Assembly: GCA_001443375.1 (NCBI GenBank)
Contig: LDXM01000002.1
Coordinates: 87,060-151,059 of the forward strand
Source of the DNA: Chloroflexi bacterium CSP1-4
GTDB lineage: Bacteria > Chloroflexota > Limnocylindria > Limnocylindrales > CSP1-4
DNA: 64,000 nucleotides
Reading direction: 5' to 3'
Below are positions 18,088 to 26,227 of the stretch, piece after piece (within the stretch, counting starts at the first letter, position 1; each line of letters opens with the position of its first letter). A program made the translations under genes and the position numbers. The notes beneath the pieces are model-generated. The model did no database searches, was not told where the DNA came from, and saw only the letters and a program-made list of their open reading frames with translations.

Positions 18088-18737
18088 CGCGGCCCGGAGG
18101 CGGTCCGGGGTTTCGGGGCCGGCTTCGCCTGCGCAGGCTCGACGGCCTCGGCCGCCACCCGCCCAAGGGGCGTGATCGTGGTCGGGTCGAGGGTAGCCGA
18201 AACCCCACCCAGGGGCCGGGCCATGACCCGGCTGCGCGGAGCCTCACGCAACAGCTCGGGCCGCTCGAAGTCCTTGCCGCACCAGGCGCAGAGCGTCCAA
18301 TCGAGTTCGACGAGCTTGGCGCAGTTGGGGCAGACGCGGCGCAGCCGATTGCGGCAGGACGGACAGATGATCCAGTCTCGCTCGACGCGTCGGTGGCAGC
18401 TGGCGCAGTGGGCCTGGGCCTCGACCTCGACGAGCATGGCCTCCTCGGCCAGCGCCCGCTCGTTGGCCTCGGCGAGCGTCTCCTTCGGGCGCACGATCCG
18501 ATAGAGGACGGCGGAGAACGCGAAGAAGACCGGCGTGAAGACGATGATCCACGCCGCGGCAAGGTAGGGCAGGACCGGGTTGGCCGTCCGGTGCGTCATG
18601 TCGCGGTAGGCCCAGAAGGCGGTGGCCAGCCACAACAGCACGATGTAGATGCCGATGAGCTGAAAGCCGAGCTGGACGGTCGGGTCCTCCAGGAGCCCCT
18701 GGAAGAATTCGGCGATCGTGTCGAGGATGCCCTGCAT
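18084..18737 (-). CDS. Membrane protein with double zinc-ribbon
   Basis: 217 aa. Two N-terminal transmembrane helices (LIGIYIVLLWLATAFWAY; VLPYLAAAWIIVFTPVFFAFSAVL) are followed by an acidic helix and two zinc ribbons. Their cysteine pairs are HCASCHRR...IICPSC and RVCPNCAK...LCAWCG. A disordered Pro/Ala tail ends the protein. No enzyme domain is visible. It is operonic with the CPBP protease and may be its partner or substrate; that is inference. A TACACT -10 lies about 60 nt upstream with a GGAGG near the middle of the leader. Confidence 0.7.
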   Translation of the reverse strand: MQGILDTIAEFFQGLLEDPTVQLGFQLIGIYIVLLWLATAFWAYRDMTHRTANPVLPYLAAAWIIVFTPVFFAFSAVLYRIVRPKETLAEANERALAEEAMLVEVEAQAHCASCHRRVERDWIICPSCRNRLRRVCPNCAKLVELDWTLCAWCGKDFERPELLREAPRSRVMARPLGGVSATLDPTTITPLGRVAAEAVEPAQAKPAPKPRTASGPR

Positions 18738-18845
18738 GACGTGTGGCTGATGGCCTCCGAGGACGTCGTCCGCGGCCGTCCGCGGAGCGGCGCGAGTGTA
18801 GCAGAGGGTCCTGACGCCGCCGCCGGCGCGCCGCTGACCCGGGCG

Positions 18846-19583
18846 TCAGGCGGCGGGCGGCGCCGGTTCCCGCCGGCCGAGGACGAGCAGGCCGCCGACC
18901 AGGGCCAGGGCACCGCCGAGGAGGAACAGCCAGACTCCCAGGCCGACATAGGCGAGGCCGTCGACGTGCGACCAGAAGAGGCCGCCTGCGAAGGCGCCCC
19001 ACAGGGCGGGCAGCCAGCCCGTGCGCACGCGGGTGGCGATGGGAACGGGCTCGATGGCAAGGACGAAGAGGGCAAGGGTCGCCACGAAGGCGACGATCGT
19101 GCTGAACCGGGCAAGGCCCCAGGCATCGAACCAGCTGAAGCCCGCGAGCGGCGTCCAGGGCAGCACGAACGCGATGGCGGCGAGCGCCAGCCCGAGGACG
19201 GCCATCCGGCCGCCGAGCGTGGCCGGTACCTGCAGGGGCAGATCACTGAGGAGGCCGGCCCGACCCGCGGCGGGCGGCGCGGCCGGGGCGGCGCCGGAGG
19301 GGAGCGCCTCGGAGGCGGCCCGCGTCGAGTACCACGAGTTCGGGCCGAGCTCCGGTCGCGTCGTCGGGTGGGGCGGAGCGATCGGAGCTGCCTCGTGGAC
19401 CGGCGGGGCGGTCGGCGGCGGGAGGGCCGGCTCATCGAACAGCCCGGGCGTGGCGGCCGGCGGTGGGTGGGGATGCACGGCGCCGGTCACGGCGGCGATG
19501 ACGGTGCCGCATTCCTGGCAGGTGAGGCGATCTTCGAGCACCGGCGCGCCGCAGGCCGGGCACGTCGTCTGCGTGGCGTCCAT
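18846..19583 (-). CDS. Zinc-ribbon protein with five or so transmembrane helices
   Basis: 245 aa from ATG 19583. The N-terminal zinc ribbon TTCPACGAPVLEDRLTCQECG is followed by a Pro-rich linker of about 80 residues. A membrane domain comes next (MAVLGLALAAIAFVLPWTPL, IVAFVATLALFVLAI, VGLGVWLFLLGGALALVGGLLVL). Function unknown; such ribbons often recruit nucleic acid or protein partners. It is the last gene of a run of membrane and zinc-ribbon genes read from 21601 down to 18846. Confidence 0.65.
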   Translation of the reverse strand: MDATQTTCPACGAPVLEDRLTCQECGTVIAAVTGAVHPHPPPAATPGLFDEPALPPPTAPPVHEAAPIAPPHPTTRPELGPNSWYSTRAASEALPSGAAPAAPPAAGRAGLLSDLPLQVPATLGGRMAVLGLALAAIAFVLPWTPLAGFSWFDAWGLARFSTIVAFVATLALFVLAIEPVPIATRVRTGWLPALWGAFAGGLFWSHVDGLAYVGLGVWLFLLGGALALVGGLLVLGRREPAPPAA

Positions 19584-19587
19584 GCCC

Positions 19588-20538
19588 CTAGTCTCCGCCC
19601 GTCGTCCAGTCCCCCCGGGCGGTGAGCGCGCTTCCGCTCCAGAGCGCCGCCCGGAAGGCGGATACGACACCACCGAGCAGCAGCGTGCCCGTCCAGACCG
19701 CGACGAAGAGCAGCGTGGCACCGATGGCGCCGACCGTCGCGGCAACACGCTCGAAGTCGATGACGGCGCCGGTCAGGTACGCGTCTCGCGCGCCGGCCCA
19801 GGCGATGAACACCGCGATCATGGCGGGGGCGAGGACGACCACGGCCAGCAGCCAGCCCGTGGCGGCGGTGGCCACGGCGCCGAGGAGCCGGCGACCGAGC
19901 GGCCGCCCGGGCTCTGCCCCCTCCACGCCGCGCAGCAGGACGCGCCGCGACAGCACCCCGTTGAGGGCCTCGGCCAGGACGAGTGCGGCGACGAGCAGCG
20001 TGAGCGGCCACGCGGCGCCGGCCGCCGCGCGCAGGGGGAGCGGCACGGCGAGGTCGCCTGGCAGAAGGATCTCCTCGCGCACGACCTGGACGATGCGGCC
20101 GAGCGAGACGGCCGCGGCCGCCATGGCCGGCAGGAGGGCCACGAGTTCGACGCCGACGAGGGCCACGATCGGGCGGCGCCACCCCTGGGGGAGTCGGCGG
20201 CCGGCGCGGAGTTCGGCCGTCTCGGGGTCCGCGACGAAGCGCTCGAAGAGGGCGGCGTCGATCCACGCGGCGGCGAAGAGGCCGGCCAGGCAGAGCCCGG
20301 CGACGAGGACGAGTCCGGCCGCGACGGCCGCGAGCAACGGCCCTTCGAGGCGGCCGGTGTTCACGACGGCCGGGCCGAGCAGCGTAGTGATGCCGACGGG
20401 GCTGGGCAACGTCACGATGGGCAGGGCGAGGAGCACGAGGCCGCCGCGCACCAGGAAGCCGGCGCTCCCGAGCAGCCAGAGGGACGGCTCGGCGACCACC
20501 ACCGACAGCGCGGCGCCGACCATGCGAGCGACGCTCAC
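19588..20538 (-). CDS. Hypothetical multi-pass membrane protein
   Basis: 316 aa from GTG 20538, overlapping the stop of the upstream gene (GTGA). About six hydrophobic segments are visible, including FLVRGGLVLLALPIV, LLAAVAAGLVLVAGLCLAGLFAAAWI, LTLLVAALVLAEAL and LLAVVVLAPAMIAVFIAWAGA. There are no catalytic motifs. It resembles uncharacterised membrane proteins of the DUF7544/glycerophosphodiester-diesterase-associated kind only in hydrophobic layout, so no function is proposed. Confidence 0.6.
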   Translation of the reverse strand: MSVARMVGAALSVVVAEPSLWLLGSAGFLVRGGLVLLALPIVTLPSPVGITTLLGPAVVNTGRLEGPLLAAVAAGLVLVAGLCLAGLFAAAWIDAALFERFVADPETAELRAGRRLPQGWRRPIVALVGVELVALLPAMAAAAVSLGRIVQVVREEILLPGDLAVPLPLRAAAGAAWPLTLLVAALVLAEALNGVLSRRVLLRGVEGAEPGRPLGRRLLGAVATAATGWLLAVVVLAPAMIAVFIAWAGARDAYLTGAVIDFERVAATVGAIGATLLFVAVWTGTLLLGGVVSAFRAALWSGSALTARGDWTTGGD

Positions 20539-21011
20539 CCGGGACGGCCCGCCGCCTGGATCGCCCGCGCAAAGGCCTCGAGCGCCTCGGTGGCCAGCGC
20601 GTTCGGACGCATCGTGGCCGCCCGGACGGGGTCCCAGCGGATGGCCAGCTGGACGATGAGCGGCCGCTCCCAGGGCTGTGTCTCGTCCGCTGCCGGATGG
20701 AGCTTCAGGCGCACCAGCTGGCGGCCATGTTCCTCGCCGATCAGCCCTGCGAGGGCGCCGGCGAAGACGGGTCCCATGACCGTGAGCGGCGGCGCCGGGG
20801 GTGGCCCGGCACGTGGCGCGACGCGGGAGGTGTCGATGATGCCGGCGTCGTCGAACGCCCACAGATGGGTCATCCACCAGCCGTCGTCAGTCTCGCTGGG
20901 ACGGCCCATGCCGATGGCGACCGGATCGCCGGGGTCGCTCGGGCCCGCGTGGAGGCGGATCGTGCGCTCGCGCAGGAACGAGGGACCCGGCACGGGGAGA
21001 CGGACGGCCAT
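20535..21011 (-). CDS. Hypothetical protein
   Basis: 158 aa, soluble, no recognised family. Aromatic-rich stretch GWWMTHLWAFDDAGIID in the first third and an amphipathic C-terminal helix (ALATEALEAFARAIQAAG). The GC-rich third positions and the GTGA coupling to the membrane gene downstream support coding. TAGACT at 21018-21023 lies 6 nt before ATG 21011, indicating a leaderless transcript that begins the two-gene unit. Confidence 0.6.
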   Translation of the reverse strand: MAVRLPVPGPSFLRERTIRLHAGPSDPGDPVAIGMGRPSETDDGWWMTHLWAFDDAGIIDTSRVAPRAGPPPAPPLTVMGPVFAGALAGLIGEEHGRQLVRLKLHPAADETQPWERPLIVQLAIRWDPVRAATMRPNALATEALEAFARAIQAAGRPG

Positions 21012-21017
21012 CGGCCC

Positions 21018-21023
21018 AGTCTA
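21018..21023 (-). promoter_or_regulatory. -10 element of leaderless promoter
   Basis: TAGACT on the minus strand, 6 nt before ATG 21011. Confidence 0.5.
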
Positions 21024-21028
21024 GGCGC

Positions 21029-21601
21029 TCAGGCGGGGGGCTCTGGCTCCTGGCGGGCCTCGACCTCGACTTCTTCCTCGGGGAGCGGCGGCTCCCTGGT
21101 CGCGGCGGCGCGGCGCGCCTCGAGCTCCAGCTCGCGCATGACGCGCCGCACCTCGTCGTCGGGCGGGCGGAGGGCGGCTTCGATCTCCGCCGCGGCGGGC
21201 GCCGGGACCGGGGCCACCGGCGGACCGGAGCGCGGTGAGGCCAGCATCGTCTCGCCCCGTCGGGCGGCCTCGCGCTGGCGCTTCACCTCGGCCAGCTCGA
21301 GCAGGTGCGCGGCCTCCTCGGAGAGCGTGGTGACGCCCGGCACCACGATCGAGTCATCGGCCGGCTTGAGGTTCGCGTCGCAGTGCGGGCACCGCTCGAG
21401 GTCCGGACCCGGCAGCGGCTGGTTGCACCAACCGCAGACGAGCGCCTGCGGTTTCGTCTCGCCGAAGGTGAGGACCTCGGGGTCGAGCGTCGGCGCGAAG
21501 GCCTCATCGACGGCCAGGGCGTCATGGGCAGGCTCGACCGAGGACTCGCTCGGCTCGGGTGCGGTCTCGTCGCCCGCGACGGCGGGCTTCTCCTCGCTCA
21601 T
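21029..21601 (-). CDS. Zinc-ribbon protein with acidic flanks
   Basis: 190 aa. The central ribbon ALVCGWCNQPLPGPDLERCPHCDANL (two CxxC knuckles) is flanked by an acidic N-terminus and a charged, helical, Glu-rich C-terminus (DDEVRRVMRELELEARRAA). No enzyme motif is seen. TAGAGT at 21609-21614 is 7 nt before ATG 21601, a leaderless arrangement. Function unknown. Confidence 0.6.
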   Translation of the reverse strand: MSEEKPAVAGDETAPEPSESSVEPAHDALAVDEAFAPTLDPEVLTFGETKPQALVCGWCNQPLPGPDLERCPHCDANLKPADDSIVVPGVTTLSEEAAHLLELAEVKRQREAARRGETMLASPRSGPPVAPVPAPAAAEIEAALRPPDDEVRRVMRELELEARRAAATREPPLPEEEVEVEARQEPEPPA

Positions 21602-21608
21602 GGCGCGG

Positions 21609-21614
21609 ACTCTA
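21609..21614 (-). promoter_or_regulatory. -10 element of leaderless promoter
   Basis: TAGAGT on the minus strand, 7 nt before ATG 21601. Confidence 0.5.
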
Positions 21615-21649
21615 GCGACTCCCGTGCCGGTACGCGAGTCCTCCGAAGG

Positions 21650-23293
21650 TCACTCCCATTCGATCGTCGCGGGCGGCTTGGAGCTGATGTCGTAGACGAC
21701 GCGGTTGACGCCGGGGACCTCGTTGACGATGCGCGAGCTGATCTTGCCCAGCACGTCGTAGGGCAGCTTCGCCCAGTCGGCGGTCATGCCGTCCTCGGAC
21801 GTGACGGCGCGGATGGCGACGACGTTCGCATAGGTCCGCCCGTCGCCCATCACGCCCACGCTGCGCACCGGGGTGAGGATGGCGAACGACTGCCAGACGC
21901 TGCGGTAGAGCCCGGCTGCCTTGATCTCGTCGATGACGATCCAGTCGGCCTCGCGCAGCGTGTCGAGCCGCTCGGCGGTGACCTCGCCGATGATGCGGAT
22001 GGCCAGCCCCGGGCCGGGGAACGGCTGGCGGTTGACCATGACCTCGGGCAGCCCGAGCTCGAGCCCGACCGCACGCACCTCGTCCTTGAACAGGTAGCGC
22101 AGGGGCTCGATGAGCTGGAAGCGCAGGTCGGCCGGCAGGCCCCCCACGTTGTGGTGCGTCTTGATCTTCTGGGCCGCCTTCGTCTCCGGCGCCGTCGACT
22201 CGATGACGTCGGGATAGAGCGTGCCCTGGGTCAGGAAGTCGATCCGGCCGATCCTCGCCGCCTCCTCCTCGAAGACGCGGATGAACGCGTCGCCGATGAT
22301 GCGCCGTTTCTCCTCGGGGTCCTCCACGCCGGCCAGTCGGGCCAGGAAACGCTGGCGAGCGTCGACCATGACCAGGCGCATGCCGAGGTTCTGCTCGAAG
22401 GTCACCCGGAGCAGCTCCGACTCCCGCTTGCGCATGAGGCCGTGATCGACGTAGATACACGTGAGCCGGTCCCCCACCGCCCGATGCACGAGCGCCGCCG
22501 CGACCGCCGAATCCACGCCGCCCGAGAGGGCGCAGATGACCTTGCCGTCCGATCCGGTCCCGCGCGCGTGCGCCTCCACGCGGGCCTTGATCGCGGCCAC
22601 CGTGGACTCGATGAAGCTGGCCGGTGTCCACGTGGCCCGGGCGCCGGCGATGCCCAGTACGAAGTTGCGCAGCACGTCGCGGCCGCACGGCGTGTGCGCG
22701 ACCTCGGGGTGGAACTGGATGCCGTAGAGGCCGCGCTCCGGGTCGACCAGGCCGGCGTAAGGCGTCGAATCGGTCTGGGCCGTGGCGCGGAAGCCTGCCG
22801 GAAGGCGCGTGATCGAGTCGCCATGGCTCATCCAGACCGGCTGCTGGCGCTCCAGGCCGGTGAAGAGGCTGTCGTCCGCCGTGATCGTGACCGTGGCGGG
22901 GCCGTACTCGCGGCGAGCGACGGGGAGCACGTCGCCACCCAGCTCGCGGGCCATCAGCTGCGCCCCGTAGCAGATGCCGAGGACCGGGATGCGGCCGCTC
23001 CAGATGCCCGGGTCGGGCCGGGGCGCATCGTCGTCGTAGACCGAGGAAGGCCCCCCGGAGAGGATGATCGCCGTCGGGCGGCGGCGCTCGATCTCGGCCC
23101 AGGGCGTGTCGTGCGGGAGCAGCTCCGAGTAGACGTGCAGCTCGCGCACGCGGCGGGCGATCAGCTGGGCGAACTGGCTGCCGAAGTCGAGGACGATGAC
23201 GGTGTCCGGCTCGATGACCTGGGGCGAGCCGGGGGCGCCGGCCCCAGGGCGGTCCTGTGCCGAGCGCTCGGGCGGCGGCGCGTCGAGCGCCAC
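21650..23293 (-). CDS. guaA: GMP synthase (glutamine-hydrolysing)
   Basis: Converts XMP to GMP with glutamine and ATP. The class I amidotransferase domain begins [22 protein letters not shown], with the nucleophile in [12 protein letters not shown] and the His-Glu pair in [11 protein letters not shown]. The PP-loop ATPase domain has [18 protein letters not shown], and the dimerisation domain ends KPPATIEWE, the canonical GuaA C-terminus. From GTG 23293 the protein is 547 aa; typical is 510-530. The same frame stays open with high GC at third positions up to 23605, so a longer N-terminus or a non-canonical start (CTG near 23415, preceded by AGGAGG) is possible. The purine gene guaB3 lies nearby on the same strand. 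Confidence 0.95.
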   Translation of the reverse strand: MALDAPPPERSAQDRPGAGAPGSPQVIEPDTVIVLDFGSQFAQLIARRVRELHVYSELLPHDTPWAEIERRRPTAIILSGGPSSVYDDDAPRPDPGIWSGRIPVLGICYGAQLMARELGGDVLPVARREYGPATVTITADDSLFTGLERQQPVWMSHGDSITRLPAGFRATAQTDSTPYAGLVDPERGLYGIQFHPEVAHTPCGRDVLRNFVLGIAGARATWTPASFIESTVAAIKARVEAHARGTGSDGKVICALSGGVDSAVAAALVHRAVGDRLTCIYVDHGLMRKRESELLRVTFEQNLGMRLVMVDARQRFLARLAGVEDPEEKRRIIGDAFIRVFEEEAARIGRIDFLTQGTLYPDVIESTAPETKAAQKIKTHHNVGGLPADLRFQLIEPLRYLFKDEVRAVGLELGLPEVMVNRQPFPGPGLAIRIIGEVTAERLDTLREADWIVIDEIKAAGLYRSVWQSFAILTPVRSVGVMGDGRTYANVVAIRAVTSEDGMTADWAKLPYDVLGKISSRIVNEVPGVNRVVYDISSKPPATIEWE

Positions 23294-23708
23294 CTCGAGG
23301 TAGGCCTCGACCTCGGCGTCGTCCGGCGCGAGAACGCGATGGCCGGCGTTGGCCGGCGCGCCGTGGACCGTGGTGCCGCGCTTCGGGCGCAGCGGCCGCT
23401 CGTGGTCCGCCAGGGCCGATGACCTCCTCGCTCGCGTCGGGGCGACGTTTCCGTCCAGTCTAGCCGAGGCGCTCCGCTCCGGCCGGGTCCCGCCCCAGCT
23501 GCGTTGCCACTGACTTGCGCGAATGCCTGCAGCGGTAGCCGGTGCGATCGGAGGCCGGTGCGCCCGGACGCGTGACGGTTGCGTACGCACCATGGCGTTG
23601 GTCATGGGCCAGCCGCCCGGACGACACGTCGCCCCGGCTACGGCTTCCGCGAGTGGCGTATGTCATGGGCGGGCCGGCCGCGGTCCCGGCCGATGGGTAT
23701 CGGACGTC
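23294..23708. other. Intergenic region between guaA and the cyclase gene
   Basis: 415 bp. The guaA-proximal 120 bp may encode an N-terminal extension of GuaA. The remainder is copy A of the dispersed structured repeat (23500-23698), described separately. Confidence 0.5.
23500..23698 (+). repeat. Dispersed structured intergenic repeat, copy A
   Basis: Nearly gapless match (about 86% identity over some 180 bp) to 60708-60903. Both copies hold the same nested stems. The outer stem is GCCACT (23506-23511) with AGTGGC (23652-23657). The inner stem is GTAGCCGG (23535-23542) with CCGGCTAC (23634-23641). A small hairpin, GGGC-cagcc-GCCC, lies at 23606-23618. It is placed just upstream of the cyclase gene on the plus strand. 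It could be a structured RNA or leader, or a mobile repeat; strand of transcription is not known. Confidence 0.7.
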
Positions 23709-25445
23709 ATGAACAAGTACACCGTCTGGACGCACGGCGGGGCGAGCGCGCACGATGCGCCCATGACGCTCCGTCGTGTATCCCCGGCGATCGCGTGGGC
23801 CGCGGCCGGCAGCGCGGCCGCGCTGCTCCTCGGCTGGATCGGGGCGACGGGCAGGCACGCCTCGGTCGTGGCGCCCCTCGAGTTCAGCGCCATCGCCATC
23901 GCCTACTTCGCGGCCGGGGGGGTCGCCTGGCGCCGGCGACCGGAGAACCATACCGGCCGCCTGATGATGGGCGTCGGCGCCGGCATCCTCGTAGCGATGG
24001 CACGCAACGTCCCCCTCGACATCGTCACCGTGCTGGCGCGGATGCAGCTCGGTCTCAACGAGGTGATCCTCGCCTACCTGCTGCTGGCATATCCGGTCGG
24101 ACGGCTGGGACCGGGCCTGGAACGCGCCGTCGTGCGCGTCATCGTCGCCGTGTACGTGGTCGTGGCGGCGCTGCAGCTCGTTACCGTCGACACGAGCTCC
24201 GATCCCTACTGCCTGGGCTGCCCACCAAACCCGTTCCGGATCGTCGCCACACCCGGGGGTGTCACGACCGCCCTCGTGTTGCTCACGAGCGGCGTGCTCG
24301 GCACGGTGGTGGTCCTTCTGCTCGTTCGGCGCTGGCTGCTCGCCATGCCCGCGGCCCGCCGGATGCTCGCGCCGGTCATCTTCGCAGGGATCCTGGAGGC
24401 CGCTGGCGTGGCGACGCGAGCGCTGACCGTTTCCGATCCCGCTGGCGCGGCACTCATCTCGCGCATCTCGTTCCTGTTCGGGATCGTCGTGCCCTTGGCG
24501 CTGCTGGTCGCCTTCCTGCGGGCCCGGATGGACCGCACGCAGGTCGCCGATCTGGTCGTGGAGTTCGGCCGCCCGCAGAGCCGCGAGCAGATGGAAACGG
24601 CGCTCAGGGCTGCTCTTCGCGACCCGACCCTGTCGGTCGCCCTGTGGTCGGATTCCGCGAGCGCCTATCTCGATCGTGATGGGCGAGCCGTGGCCCTCCC
24701 CGAGCCGGAGTCGAACCGCGCGGTGACGCCGCTCGAGCACCGCGGCCGGCCGCTCGCCGCGATCCTCCACGATGCAGCGCTGCTCGACGAGCCACGGCTG
24801 ATCGGCGCCGCAGCGGCCGCACTGGGGATGGCCGTGGAGCGCGATCGGCTCGAGTCGAGCCTGCGGGCGCAGGTCGCCGATGCCCGACGCCTGCCGCGCG
24901 GCCAGGTGACCCTCCTCTTCGCCGACATCGAGGGCTCGACGGGGCTCGCCGAGCGCCTGGGCGAGCGGTGGCCCGACACGCTCCTCGAGGTGCGCCGCCT
25001 CGTGGCCGGGCTGGTGCGGCGGGCCGGTGGCGTCGAAGTCGACGCGCGCGCCGACGAGTACCTCGCCGTCTTCACCGAGGCGGACGCGGCCGTCCATGCA
25101 TCGCTCGCCATCCAGCGCGGCCTCTCCGCCCGAGCCTGGGCCGGCGACGAGCGCGTGCGCCTGCGTATCGGACTGCACGCGGGCGAGCCGGAGCTGAGCG
25201 ATGAGGGCTACGTGGGCGCCGAGGTGCACCGCGCGGCACGGGTCGGGTCGGCCGGACACGGCGGCCAGGTCGTCCTCTCCGAGAGCGCCCGCCTGGCGCT
25301 CGGCGACGACCTGCCCATCGACGCCGACCTCGTCGCCCTCGGGGAGTTCCGGCTCCGCGGCCTCGACCGTCCCGAGCGCCTGCACCAGCTCGTCGTGCCC
25401 GACCTGCCGCGCGAGTTCCCGGCGCCGAGGGCGGATCCCGCTTGA
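23709..25445 (+). CDS. Membrane-bound class III adenylate/guanylate cyclase
   Basis: 578 aa from ATG 23709 (ATG 23763 also possible). The N-terminal half has about seven transmembrane helices (AIAWAAAGSAAALLLGWIG through IVVPLALLVAFLRA) and resembles 7TM sensor modules. A GAF-like linker follows. The C-terminal CHD domain starts GQVTLLFADIEGSTGLAERLGE, with the first metal Asp, and has the second Asp in DARADEYLAVF, then RIGLHAGEPE and GAEVHRAARV. The substrate-specifying Lys of classical adenylate cyclases is not obvious, so cAMP versus cGMP is undecided. It would make a cyclic nucleotide in response to a membrane signal. Repeat copy A lies immediately upstream. Confidence 0.82.
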   Translation: MNKYTVWTHGGASAHDAPMTLRRVSPAIAWAAAGSAAALLLGWIGATGRHASVVAPLEFSAIAIAYFAAGGVAWRRRPENHTGRLMMGVGAGILVAMARNVPLDIVTVLARMQLGLNEVILAYLLLAYPVGRLGPGLERAVVRVIVAVYVVVAALQLVTVDTSSDPYCLGCPPNPFRIVATPGGVTTALVLLTSGVLGTVVVLLLVRRWLLAMPAARRMLAPVIFAGILEAAGVATRALTVSDPAGAALISRISFLFGIVVPLALLVAFLRARMDRTQVADLVVEFGRPQSREQMETALRAALRDPTLSVALWSDSASAYLDRDGRAVALPEPESNRAVTPLEHRGRPLAAILHDAALLDEPRLIGAAAAALGMAVERDRLESSLRAQVADARRLPRGQVTLLFADIEGSTGLAERLGERWPDTLLEVRRLVAGLVRRAGGVEVDARADEYLAVFTEADAAVHASLAIQRGLSARAWAGDERVRLRIGLHAGEPELSDEGYVGAEVHRAARVGSAGHGGQVVLSESARLALGDDLPIDADLVALGEFRLRGLDRPERLHQLVVPDLPREFPAPRADPA

Positions 25446-25628
25446 AGCCGGTCGGACACTCCCTCCGCCGCGGTCAGCTCGACATCCCAGCCACGATCGG
25501 GACCCCTGCCCCATGACAACGGGACAGCCGTCCGCCCAACATGGCAGCCGAAGATCGGCTGGGTGACCCGTTGGCGTCCCACGCGCGACAACGGCGCGAG
25601 CGGGCCGAATGCTGTGACGCAGCGCGCT

Positions 25629-25669
25629 GACATGAGCCTCTGCCCGCCCGGCCGTCTCCCGCTCATGTC
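25629..25669 (+). repeat. Inverted repeat upstream of SRPBCC gene
   Basis: GACATGAGC (25629-25637) and GCTCATGTC (25661-25669) form 9-bp perfect arms with a 23-nt loop. The structure ends a few nt before the GGAGGAAG ribosome site of the gene at 25688. It could be an operator or a hairpin in the leader. Confidence 0.4.
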
Positions 25670-25687
25670 GCGCCGGAGGAAGAGTGC

Positions 25688-26146
25688 ATGGGACATCTGC
25701 GCGAGAGCTTCCACATCAACGCCCCGATCGATCACGTCTGGGACCTGGGCGCCGACGCTCGGCGCATGCCGGAATACGATGCGAACACGATCGAGGTCCA
25801 GGACTGCCCCGATCGGATCGACTGGGTCGGGGCGAAGTACACGAGCGTCTCCAGGGTCATGGGCCGACGCCTGACCGGAACCAATCTCACGACGAAGGTC
25901 GACAGGCCACGCTTGATCGAGCAGGAGATGGAGCTTCCCGGCGGCGGCCACGCGAAGATCACCATCGAGCTCGCTGAATCCGGCGGGGGGACGGACCAAA
26001 CGATGACCATCGACTACCAGCTGCCGGGCGGCCTGTTCGCCGGCGTGGCGGAGAAGCTCCTCTCCGGCTCCATCGAGCGAGATATCCGCCACTCCAACGA
26101 GAACTTCAAGGCGCTCTGCGAGGCGACGGTCCCGGTCCACGCCTGA
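25688..26146 (+). CDS. SRPBCC (START/Bet v1-like) family protein
   Basis: 152 aa. ESFHINAPIDHVWDLGADARRMPEYDANTIEV is the standard opening of polyketide-cyclase/dehydrase-like SRPBCC proteins. The C-terminal helix (LSGSIERDIRHSNENFKALCEA) closes the hydrophobic pocket. It probably binds a lipid or other hydrophobic ligand; no substrate can be inferred. GGAGGAAG lies 7 nt upstream of ATG. Confidence 0.8.
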   Translation: MGHLRESFHINAPIDHVWDLGADARRMPEYDANTIEVQDCPDRIDWVGAKYTSVSRVMGRRLTGTNLTTKVDRPRLIEQEMELPGGGHAKITIELAESGGGTDQTMTIDYQLPGGLFAGVAEKLLSGSIERDIRHSNENFKALCEATVPVHA

Positions 26147-26163
26147 CGGCCGATCGCGTCCCC

Positions 26164-26198
26164 GAGAAGAGCGGGTCCGAGGAGGGCCCGCCCTTCTC
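26164..26198. terminator. Bidirectional hairpin between SRPBCC and guaB3
   Basis: GAGAAG (26164-26169) pairs with CTTCTC (26193-26198) and GCGGG (26171-26175) with CCCGC (26187-26191). The position between convergent stops fits a two-way terminator. Confidence 0.6.
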
Positions 26199-26227
26199 TG
26201 TCGGCTTCCCCGCGACCCGCCGGTCGA

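Noticed and set aside
23460..25514. 684-codon minus-strand open frame
   Set aside because: Shadow of the class III cyclase gene; the plus strand has transmembrane and cyclase motifs.
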